From: Deltaproteobacteria bacterium
GTDB taxonomy: Bacteria > Desulfobacterota > BSN033 > UBA1163
Reading direction: 5' to 3'
DNA: 42,116 nucleotides
NCBI GenBank assembly: GCA_020059605.1
Contig: JAGVBT010000133.1
Span: 1 to 42,116, forward strand
Shown in pieces: positions 34,666 through 42,116 of the stretch. How positions within the stretch are numbered: position 1 is the first letter of the stretch; every line of letters starts with the position of its first letter. Below the pieces are notes generated by a model. That model was not told the DNA's origin, ran no database searches, and saw nothing but the letters and a program-made list of their open reading frames with translations. The translations under genes and the position numbers were made by a program.

Positions 34666-34875
34666 TCAGATCGTGGCTTTTTTGAAGGATCGGAACCTGA
34701 TGATAGATAGCAGATAGTAAAACCTCTCAAAAAGGGTGAAAAAGCTGTTACGCAGAATCCCACTTTCCAAATACCTGTAGACAACGGACCACAGATCGGG
34801 ACGGTAAAGCCCACAGGTCTGGTCAAAAAACTCCTCATAGACCCACTCAGATTGTTTTGTTTTCGCTGTTAACAC
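34666..34875 (-). pseudogene. transposase-like remnant (IS91-like N-terminal fragment?)
   Basis: The 69-codon - strand frame reads VYEEFFDQTCGLYRPDLWSV and then VYRYLESGILRNSF. That resembles the stretch just before the zinc-binding domain of IS91-type transposases, where a conserved 'ERYLxCGIL' precedes the cysteines. The frame then loses similarity and no cysteine cluster or catalytic tyrosine follows. If correct, it is a decayed insertion element. The match is by eye only. Confidence 0.3.
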
Positions 34876-34958
34876 GACAAATATAAGATGCCCAGCTCTC
34901 TCTAAATTGTAATATTAAGCCTGTCTCCTTCATTCTTAACAGTCAAGTTTTGAAACTA

Positions 34959-37900
34959 TCAGAGAATGAAAGAGAGATATCTTAAGCGCTCGCTATTATA
35001 TTCCTTTTTCTTTTCAATTAGATACTGGTCAAGATCACTCTCGAGTAATTTAGCCTCGGCTTCTGAAATGCGGGTGATTGTTGTGTCTTGCGTCTTGCCG
35101 AGTGATTCAAATGAAGTACCAATTTTAAGACCACTCCCCTTGGTTAGCCACCAGCGGTCATGGATGGGCGATTTTCCAGAAGACTCTATTCCAACTATGA
35201 CAATCTCTGTCTCCGGTGGATCTTGGTCTGAAATACGGCGCCAGTACTTCAGATAATCAATGTCTGGCGATGAAATGCCTTCCTGGTCATGGTGCTTTCT
35301 GCTGGTGAGAACGTAAACTTTGCATCCCGGATTTGCTGCACGAATCAACATTAACACTTCCAAATCAGATGGACCAAAGAACTGATCACAGATTTTCAGA
35401 TAGTTGCTCACCTCATGAGCAAACCAGTCACGCAGGAACTGCAGAGCTCTCTCCCGGTCACCTGAACCTACCAACAAATCTTTATCGTCACTTTTCCACA
35501 CGCGGCGCTTTGCTCTTTGTATTTGATCTGAAAAGTGGGAGGTCATCCTCGCAGACATGTCGGCCGCCAAGAATGTTGCCTCAAGCACATCGCGTAATGT
35601 TGTCTTGGCCTGATCAGTATTCGAAAATCGTTGGATTGCATTTTCGATAATCCATGCAAGTATTGGATATGCCTCGCCGAGTGGGTGATTTGACGCGATA
35701 CGAATAAGATCACGGGTGTACTCGAAACGCATGTCAGTTGCCCTTCCAGCATTCAGTGATCCCAGAGCCATCCATGCTGCACGAGGAATTTCCGTCTTGT
35801 ATTGCGTGGGGAGGCTCCGACCAGACGGTAATTCATTGATGATTTGCTTCTTTAGTTTCAAGGTTTCGAGTCTCTGCTTTAACTGCGTGCGAGCATACCC
35901 TCTGGCTGGATCATCGTCGGCAAGTGATGCGAGTGATGATGCAAGATCGGGATCGATTTTAAAGGCAAGATCAACGATCCTTCTCTGAACAGGGTAAAAA
36001 CCTAAGGCGTCTCTTTTCACTACGGACTCCATTGCCAATGTTAAGCAATTTTTTGAGAGGATTGACTCCGTCTCCATCATGATAGAAGCCAGATCAACAA
36101 GTCGTTCTGTCCGATCGAAGAATGACGGAATGCTATTGGATACCTTGACAGCTTCGTCGAATGTTTTCCTTACTCTCTCAGACTCACGGCTTGGCATTGC
36201 CGCCCCAATGGTAGCGATCACAAGTGCACTATCAGCAAGATTTGGAATAGCCCGTGCCTGACTAAGGAGATCTTCCCAAGCCTGTGGTCTAGCTTGCCGA
36301 ATTCGTGCAATTTGGGCCTCTGCAATAATCTTATACCCATTATGACGGATGTTGGTCGGGTCTGGAAACTTCGCATCTGCGATTTCTTTGAGACGACTCG
36401 CAATATCGGCTCGCTGCTGTTGTGTGAAGCGGTTTTTGAAGCGTCTCGAAGTAACTGTCTCCGCGATACATGCAATAAAGTAATATATCCGGGCATCCCT
36501 CTTTATCTCAGAGATGACTTCCATGACGTCGACGAGGTCATGATAATCAGCGTCATATCCTTGATCACTGCTTTCGTAAGGATCGGACAGGAGTCGTTTC
36601 CGCAGAATGAACCTGGCAATTCCAGCGAGAGTTTCGTCCCTGGTGGGCTGTGGAAGAGACCTAATAAGTTCCTTCGCAGTAGGTGGATGGGCAACATAAA
36701 GCGCGGGAGCAACTGAAAGGATCGTATTGGTACGGTACGCCCCATCAGTGTTGGGAATTGCATAGAGTAATGGCTTTATATGCTCTGTAACGATTTTTCT
36801 CCCCTCGTCTGACCTCTTCGCAATGAAGCACCGCAATGCCAAGTCGGCCCAAATCTTTGCTCGTTCACCGCTGGATGGCAGGTAATTAATGAGATCATTC
36901 AACCGAAGGTAATCTCTGTCTGTGTCGATATTGCGAGGCAAAAGGCCGGCAAAGGCACGAACAACCAACTGCAGACATTTCCGATAGGCTCGTGCAGCAG
37001 CGCTTGCATTACAAGCGATCTCCTTCCGTACCGATTCTGTCTGGCGGAGGTATTCGCGCGCCAAGTCGGGGGCATGTTCCGCAAATGAACGAACGATCCG
37101 AAACCCCGTATCAATCTTTGTCCAACCAACATCGATGCTCTGCCAAGACGCCTTGAGGAGAGAAAGTAGGTGGCCCCGCATCGAGTCATACTCGCCGGAC
37201 TCGTTACAAAGAGATAAGAAGGAATACGCAAGGCAACACGCTCGACAGCGCTGGCGACTACTTTCAATTTCGGATATTCTGTCGATGAAGGGAAGTACCT
37301 TCTGGAGTGTCCCCTTAGGGCATTTTCTTTCAACAGAGAAACGATCGATTATTTTTATAATTGCCTCATCGCGCGCATCATGATCCACGAACGACTTAAG
37401 AGCATAATGTATGACGTTAATATCGATTTCCTCCAGCCTGGTATTCACCATCCTATCAATTAAGTCCAGAATTGCGGCATCACGTCGTTCCTGCGTATTC
37501 AAGCTCGTTGCTAAATCTAAGGCCATTTGTGGATTTGAGAGAGCGAGTGCTTCAATGATGCTTCGCGTAACATGGTAATGCTCTGCTGTCTCCCGAAGGA
37601 GCTTATCCACGCTCGTCTTGAGATCTGGGGTCGTCAGAGAACGAATCTGATCCTTAGCCTCAATTCTACCATCCGGGTCAATTCTGTTCAGCGCAGCAAG
37701 AAGCCACGCAAGGCAGCTTGCCTTAACTGCCAAATCATCAATCGCATAGATGTAAAAGTAAACCTCAGCAATGCGGTTGCGGCAAGCTTCGGTATCATAC
37801 TTCTTCTCAGTTCGGGCGAGCAGGAGTTGAAGTCTTACATGATCTTCGGTCGGGCCGAGGTGTTCGACGGTGTCCTTCTGGCTATCCAAAATTCCCACCA

Positions 37901-39890
37901 AGCGTTTCGCTCTCTTTTCGTCTTCCATAAAGGGCAATGGGACAGCTAGCTCACGCAGGACACGTGCATTCGGTGCATATGCCGTTGTCTTAATTGCCAA
38001 ATCAAGGGCATATTCGACGACATCCGCGGCATCGGATCGCTTTCTATTCTCAACGGCCCATTGGCGCAGAAGAAGAAGACGATCTTCTGTCGTATTAATC
38101 TTTTTGACTTCCGCTATCACCCCTTGGGCAGTTTGATTTGCCACCACCAGAGAAACAGCGGCACTAAAACTCCGTAATCTCGGATCTTTTATTCGAGCGC
38201 GTATGGCTTCGATCTTGTCTTGTGGTTCACTGGTCAATTGGGGTGTTCTCAGAGCAGCAAGAGATAGCTTGGTATAAGCCAAGTCAAGAGCATTTTCATC
38301 TGCTTCTGTTCCGGTCGCTTGTTCTACAAGATCAATCGCAAGATCGGGACATGAATAGAAAAGGTCTGAAGCTATATCAACGGCACGGTCCCCAAGATTC
38401 ATGGGTTTGACTTGCTCAAATAGGGTACGAATCTGCTGGAGAAGCTCAGGTTCTACTGACTGCTCCCGTTCACGACGAGATTTCGCGATAACAGCCAGAA
38501 GATGTAGCCGATCTTCCTTGAGCAACATACTTTGAGCCAAATTCATTGCACCAGTATAGTCGTTGAGAGACATCAATGCCTCGATTTCAGAACGCCCGAC
38601 TTCTGCTCTCTCTAGCTCCGCAATGGCTGACTTCTGCATGCTGAAACGCACTAGTTCTCCATCACGGAGAAGCCTTGTTGCTGTTGTAATGCCGAGGTTC
38701 ACTTTTTGCCGCACGGGTATCAGCGATTGGCTGTGTTCTACTATTTTTGCGAAATATTCTGGCGATAGGCAGTCAAGAACCTCCTTTAGCTTCCCTCTCT
38801 GCTCAAAGTAAATGGGAAGGTGAGTGATCGCAACTTCACTCTCCGGTCTGGTTGTCAGATCATTAATGATCAGATCGATGACATGTTCTCGCTGAATCCG
38901 AAGCTTATCAGTTGCGAACTTGCAAAATGATTCTGACACGAATGTAACCTCGGAAGTACGGTCGTCAATCGTGAGGAATGTTAACTTTGCAATCATCGCT
39001 TGCACTTGTTCTTTGGCCAGGCCTAAGAGTCGTGCCAACTCTTCGACAGTAGGTCGATGTGTGGCATGAGCAATGACTGCGAGGACTTGCAAGGCTGGAT
39101 CATCATCATGGACTTGATTCCATTCTTCTTCAAATAAGTCTGTAAGTTTGTCCTTCAAAAGTGTCTGCGGGTCTCGACCAGAAAGAATATTCCTTCGTGC
39201 ACTTGCTAGGTGTCCAGGAATACCGCGTCCACATGCTTGATATAGTTTCTCGGCGATATCCTGGCCTAAGGAAAGATCAGCAAAATACTTCATCGTCTCA
39301 TCAAGCGAGAAGCTCACCATCTGACAAGACTTGCATTCGATTCGTTTGCGAATACGACTCGATAGTAGGTTAAGATCGCCGCTCAGTAGAAAGTAGAATC
39401 CTTGTCCCATTGGTAGCATATCAAGGATAATACCAAGAATCCCTTCGTCAGGAATGTCGGCTAATCCATCCAGTACAAAGTAGTAAGTCTGACGTCGGGC
39501 GTACTTCCTTAGTTCCAGAAATCGATTACGTAGATAGCCGTCATCAACTTCTTCTGGCTTACAAACTTCATCCGGGCGAAGCACGCATAATAGTTGACAG
39601 CATAAGTCATAGCGTACTGATACGGGGTCGTAGCCGAAGCTACTCGCGGGTTTGATAAATACCGAGAATGTATGATTGGGATGGCGCCGTGCAAATTGGG
39701 CAAGGAGTGTTGTCTTGCCTAAGCCCTCTCTTCCTTCTACCACGGCGACTTCTATCTCACCTTCATACATGCGCTCGATGGTATCGAGAATGTTGTCCCG
39801 GGGAATTAATGGTACATGAAGGCGGGGAAAACTCTGACAAACTAAGGTCAAATCCATCACTTCTGCTTCTGCCTGGGTTTTGATCTCCAT
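34959..39890 (-). CDS. giant STAND-type NTPase with helical-repeat solenoid and C-terminal PLD-like domain
   Basis: The 1643-residue protein opens with a STAND NTPase. Walker A is GREGLGKT (residues 53-60, K59), Walker B YYFVLDGLAD (D141), a sensor strand is FYFLLSGD, and GRGIPGHL (221-228) is the GxP motif of STAND/NB-ARC proteins. A winged-helix-like segment follows at about 264-330. Residues about 335-1490 are a continuous alpha-helical solenoid with TPR-like phrases such as NPQMALDLATSLNTQERRDA, typical of a ligand-sensing part. The last ~140 residues look PLD-like: LEVLMLIRAANPGCKVYVLTS, then HDR at 1577-1579 and GTSFESLGK from 1591. I start at ATG 39890 (GGGGAGAG upstream); TTG 39908 is the longer frame. 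Base and codon use differ from the dcw genes, suggesting transfer. A defence/conflict role is inference. Confidence 0.85.
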   Translation of the reverse strand: MEIKTQAEAEVMDLTLVCQSFPRLHVPLIPRDNILDTIERMYEGEIEVAVVEGREGLGKTTLLAQFARRHPNHTFSVFIKPASSFGYDPVSVRYDLCCQLLCVLRPDEVCKPEEVDDGYLRNRFLELRKYARRQTYYFVLDGLADIPDEGILGIILDMLPMGQGFYFLLSGDLNLLSSRIRKRIECKSCQMVSFSLDETMKYFADLSLGQDIAEKLYQACGRGIPGHLASARRNILSGRDPQTLLKDKLTDLFEEEWNQVHDDDPALQVLAVIAHATHRPTVEELARLLGLAKEQVQAMIAKLTFLTIDDRTSEVTFVSESFCKFATDKLRIQREHVIDLIINDLTTRPESEVAITHLPIYFEQRGKLKEVLDCLSPEYFAKIVEHSQSLIPVRQKVNLGITTATRLLRDGELVRFSMQKSAIAELERAEVGRSEIEALMSLNDYTGAMNLAQSMLLKEDRLHLLAVIAKSRREREQSVEPELLQQIRTLFEQVKPMNLGDRAVDIASDLFYSCPDLAIDLVEQATGTEADENALDLAYTKLSLAALRTPQLTSEPQDKIEAIRARIKDPRLRSFSAAVSLVVANQTAQGVIAEVKKINTTEDRLLLLRQWAVENRKRSDAADVVEYALDLAIKTTAYAPNARVLRELAVPLPFMEDEKRAKRLVGILDSQKDTVEHLGPTEDHVRLQLLLARTEKKYDTEACRNRIAEVYFYIYAIDDLAVKASCLAWLLAALNRIDPDGRIEAKDQIRSLTTPDLKTSVDKLLRETAEHYHVTRSIIEALALSNPQMALDLATSLNTQERRDAAILDLIDRMVNTRLEEIDINVIHYALKSFVDHDARDEAIIKIIDRFSVERKCPKGTLQKVLPFIDRISEIESSRQRCRACCLAYSFLSLCNESGEYDSMRGHLLSLLKASWQSIDVGWTKIDTGFRIVRSFAEHAPDLAREYLRQTESVRKEIACNASAAARAYRKCLQLVVRAFAGLLPRNIDTDRDYLRLNDLINYLPSSGERAKIWADLALRCFIAKRSDEGRKIVTEHIKPLLYAIPNTDGAYRTNTILSVAPALYVAHPPTAKELIRSLPQPTRDETLAGIARFILRKRLLSDPYESSDQGYDADYHDLVDVMEVISEIKRDARIYYFIACIAETVTSRRFKNRFTQQQRADIASRLKEIADAKFPDPTNIRHNGYKIIAEAQIARIRQARPQAWEDLLSQARAIPNLADSALVIATIGAAMPSRESERVRKTFDEAVKVSNSIPSFFDRTERLVDLASIMMETESILSKNCLTLAMESVVKRDALGFYPVQRRIVDLAFKIDPDLASSLASLADDDPARGYARTQLKQRLETLKLKKQIINELPSGRSLPTQYKTEIPRAAWMALGSLNAGRATDMRFEYTRDLIRIASNHPLGEAYPILAWIIENAIQRFSNTDQAKTTLRDVLEATFLAADMSARMTSHFSDQIQRAKRRVWKSDDKDLLVGSGDRERALQFLRDWFAHEVSNYLKICDQFFGPSDLEVLMLIRAANPGCKVYVLTSRKHHDQEGISSPDIDYLKYWRRISDQDPPETEIVIVGIESSGKSPIHDRWWLTKGSGLKIGTSFESLGKTQDTTITRISEAEAKLLESDLDQYLIEKKKEYNSERLRYLSFIL

Positions 39891-40830
39891 TCGGTTCTCT
39901 CCCCACAAAATTACAAAATTATGCGGGACGGTTCCAATTTTAATCTTATGAAACCGTCTTGATTGTTTTCTTTAAGAATTCACCGTCCAAAAATGGAGAT
40001 GTAGGCGTTGATCAGCCTATTTTTTGGAAATCAATCCACAGAATCAACTAAATAATGATAAGAACTTGCTTTGGGATAAGTAGAATATATGAAAAGGGGA
40101 GTAGTATGTCAAGAGAAATCAACCACAAGATATAGGAGTATTTTCCACATATGTTTGCGTGTTAAAAAAGCAAAAAGCTTCAACAGGGAAGTCGAAACCA
40201 TCGAAAGAAGATATTTCCCCCTAAAGTCAAAACAGTGGATATCTTGCCAATACCTGTACCTTGCCCAAATTGAAGATATCTGGTTGAAATCTGCATTGGA
40301 AAGGAAGAGGGGCTGTCTATTGACTTCAGGAAGCTATATAGCATTGAAGACCCCTTGGATACCCTTAAAATAGACAGGGAGACTCGCCATGGATTAGCCA
40401 TGGATATCAAAGAGATAGAAGATTTCTTTTGAAAAGTCTCAGGGGTATTTGCTTTTTCTTCCCTATAGATGCCCTCCCCAGAAGATACCTTCTAAAGACT
40501 TCCCATCATAATAAACGGAAGCTCCATGGAAAATGGGAGAATCCTATTTTTGAGGGGCAAGCCCACTTAGCCAATTGAATGCCCAAAGACAGGATTGGAG
40601 GACCTACTCATAAGCCCCTGCCTTAACAGAAGAATTAGGAGGGGAGGGTTATTAAGGATCATCCAAAAGGTGACCCCAAAACCCTCCCCCTTCATTGAAC
40701 TTGTCACCTACAAGTTAATATCGGGAGCCATATCCAACAATCGAAGATTACGGATTGAAAGCGAGGATAACGATGCGGCTCACTGGGAGCAGGGTTTATC
40801 GGCGATCCGGTGGAGTGAATTAGGGTCGTT
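39891..40830. other. 0.94-kb region of decayed sequence between the two island genes
   Basis: No intact gene is visible. The STAND gene's own leader is at the left edge (39891-39960). A + strand fragment at 40274-40432 is open for 52 codons without a start. Around 40700-40800 a + strand frame reads GAISNNRRLRIESEDN, faintly like the C-terminal part of IS91-type transposases. The rest holds scattered stops in all frames. The region looks like decayed mobile DNA, and it makes a single transcript for the two flanking genes unlikely. Confidence 0.5.
40274..40432 (+). pseudogene. orphan coding fragment, C-terminal piece
   Basis: A 52-codon open stretch reads RYLVEICIGKEEGLSIDFRK and continues with LYSIEDPLDTLKIDRETRH to a stop, looking protein-like in composition. 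There is no start codon with a ribosome site. The same frame upstream of a single stop (TGA at 40271) continues with TVDILPIPVPCPN, so one point mutation may have broken it. I do not recognise the family. Confidence 0.25.
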
Positions 40831-42114
40831 TTATTTCTCACTCGCATACATGAAACGCAGTAAAGGCCCAGACTCCCGTTCTGGTAATCCAAGAATAGTC
40901 TCGTAAAGCTCATAAGTAAGTTGACACATCTTGGCCTTGTTCTTTTTCCCAAGCTCCGGGTCAGCCAGCATCTGCACGTCATCTCCGTATCGTCGGGCTA
41001 AGGACTTTAATACACCGGCCCTTTGCCTTTCGATTTCCTTTTCTTGTGGGGGTCGGTGTTTCTGTGTCGCGGCGGAGCGAATGACTTCAGCAATTACCAA
41101 TAATTCCTTTTCACGTAGCTCCTTTGAAAAATACTTTGTTACGTCCAATTTGGCAACGCGTTCCTGGTCACAAATGTAGTCATAACAGAGAACAGTATCA
41201 ACAGAGTACAGTACGTCCATCTGTTCCAGCAGAAGGGCAACAAAAGAGCGAACTGCTGAATTGGATGCATAGGGCATTCTTTGCATAAAAACCGACTGCA
41301 CAAGTGGCAATACTTTTTCTCGAAGCTCTGCCAGACTTCTGCCCTTCTGCAAACCAGAACGCATCTCGGAGAGCATACTACGATATGTCTCCGGTTCGTA
41401 AGTCTTTAGAGCCGAAAACAGTGGGATCTTTGCGAACTCCGCCTCGATACTCTCCAAATCTCCTAGCTTGAAACCGGTGACCGCAACGTCGTCACTTTCA
41501 GGGTATCCAGTGACAAAACCCGCATGAAATAATTCGCGGTGGGTCGGTTTCCACATCTCGTTGTTTGGCGTTGAAAATGCCCTATTAACGAAGGCTTTGG
41601 CAAAACCACGTGCCAGCCAATCCTGCTTATCCTTCTCGTATTCAGATAGAAAATCGCGATTTTTCATTCCCGGGAACGAGTATTGATGAAATCCCAGGCT
41701 CGCATATTTCGCGATGAGGCGTTTCTGCCCCGCAGCATAAGCTAATGTGCATGCGCTGAAACAACCGGACGAGGTAAACGTCGTTAACCCTCTCGAATCG
41801 ATTAGATCACGTAGGTTGCGAGCCTCACTAACTCGTCCGCCTTCACTATTGAGATGAATGATACGAACAGTAGGGTGTGCATCCAAGGTTCGCCGTACAT
41901 CGTCGGTAAGACCGAAAACGATTGCCCCGGCAATCTCTATTTCAGTAGCATCTCTTAGCACGCGAAGCTGATATTTTCCTGTCGGATCATTCCCAGTTGC
42001 GGTCTTGGCAAATTCAGTAATTTGGGGAATTCCCACTGAAACGAAATTAATCACTGATGTTATCAGGCCCAATACGACTGCAATCTTTGCGAGATTTCCC
42101 CAAAGCCTGGATTT
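40831..42114 (-). CDS. membrane-anchored ClpP/SppA-like serine protease, 5' end beyond window
   Basis: The frame is open to the window edge, so the N-terminus may be missing; a TTG at 42072 is the first start-like codon seen and is poor. Before it the frame reads WGNLAKIAVVLGLITSVINF, a likely membrane helix. The crotonase-like protease fold follows. Numbered from that TTG, it has LNSEGGRV (75-81, the ClpP 'SPGG' position), nucleophile Ser106 in GCFSACTLA, His129 in LGFHQYSF, and THRELFHAGFVTG where ClpP has its 'eAleyGlvD' acid loop. Residues about 190-413 are a helical C-terminal domain I do not recognise. The family resembles COG3904-type predicted proteases. Its proximity to the STAND gene on the same strand is suggestive, but 0.94 kb separates them. 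Confidence 0.75.
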   Translation of the reverse strand, partial: KSRLWGNLAKIAVVLGLITSVINFVSVGIPQITEFAKTATGNDPTGKYQLRVLRDATEIEIAGAIVFGLTDDVRRTLDAHPTVRIIHLNSEGGRVSEARNLRDLIDSRGLTTFTSSGCFSACTLAYAAGQKRLIAKYASLGFHQYSFPGMKNRDFLSEYEKDKQDWLARGFAKAFVNRAFSTPNNEMWKPTHRELFHAGFVTGYPESDDVAVTGFKLGDLESIEAEFAKIPLFSALKTYEPETYRSMLSEMRSGLQKGRSLAELREKVLPLVQSVFMQRMPYASNSAVRSFVALLLEQMDVLYSVDTVLCYDYICDQERVAKLDVTKYFSKELREKELLVIAEVIRSAATQKHRPPQEKEIERQRAGVLKSLARRYGDDVQMLADPELGKKNKAKMCQLTYELYETILGLPERESGPLLRFMYASEK

Positions 42115-42116
42115 CC

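Larger units (their letters stand above)
33896..34958. other. 1-kb intergenic region of repeats and gene remnants
   Basis: No intact gene is visible. In order it holds a CCCGTGGTCGGGTCT repeat (33987-34001), C/G-block hairpins like those before murC (34010-34070), a 28-codon fragment at 34148-34234 beginning MPKKYWNLDWRTVKK, a hairpin terminator (34283-34315), a long hairpin repeat (34318-34490), and a transposase-like remnant on the - strand (34666-34875). This is the left border of the accessory island. Confidence 0.6.

Noticed and set aside
40595..40906. A 103-codon + strand protein gene at the end of the ClpP-like gene
   Set aside because: Its 3' part is antisense to the protease gene and its 5' part has no ribosome site; at most it is a decayed transposase-like fragment.

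Overview
The window looks like the chromosome of an anaerobic Gram-negative bacterium of the Desulfobacterota ('deltaproteobacterial') type. This is inferred from a canonical division/cell-wall (dcw) cluster, an LpxC for lipid A, an FtsZ tail ending in a DIPTFLRK motif, two radical-SAM proteins, a PilZ protein, and many intergenic hairpin repeats of a kind common in that group. No rRNA, tRNA or CRISPR array was seen.

Region 1 (about 0.2-11.2 kb, + strand) is the dcw cluster: murD, ftsW, murG, murC, murB, ddl, ftsQ, ftsA, ftsZ. It makes lipid-linked peptidoglycan precursor and assembles the divisome. Several joints are tight (ftsW/murG share ATGA; ftsQ/ftsA are 7 bases apart). Others are opened by 130-280 base AT-rich or hairpin-forming spacers.

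Region 2 (11.3-19.6 kb) is a mixed housekeeping stretch: a B12-binding-type radical SAM protein, an alpha/beta hydrolase, a YdjM-type membrane protein, a CobB-type sirtuin (- strand), a PflA-like radical SAM protein with extra cysteines, a response-regulator/LpxC fusion, a small excisionase-type HTH protein and a membrane-anchored PilZ protein (- strand).

Region 3 (19.7-31.7 kb, + strand) opens with a short promoter - 20-codon ORF - terminator unit and a cupin gene. A strong promoter with an overlapping inverted repeat then leads into a long catabolic/transport cluster: DUF917, DUF1177, AroM family, a complete Dpp/Opp-type ABC importer (SBP, two permeases, two ATPases), an M20 amidohydrolase and an MFS transporter. 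The layout suggests uptake and hydrolysis of a peptide-like or N-acyl/cyclic amide compound; the substrate is unknown.

Region 4 (31.7-34 kb) holds a coiled-coil protein and, convergent to it, a YjgR/HerA-like ATPase. Region 5 (34-42.1 kb) looks like an accessory island. It contains degraded mobile-element-like fragments, dispersed hairpin repeats, a 1643-residue STAND-type NTPase with a very long helical-repeat solenoid and a C-terminal PLD-like (HDR) domain, and a membrane-anchored ClpP-like serine protease that runs off the window edge. Both genes are on the - strand and their base/codon use differs visibly from regions 1-4. The giant STAND protein is the best candidate for an undescribed (probably defence/conflict) system; the REC-LpxC fusion is the most interesting regulatory oddity.
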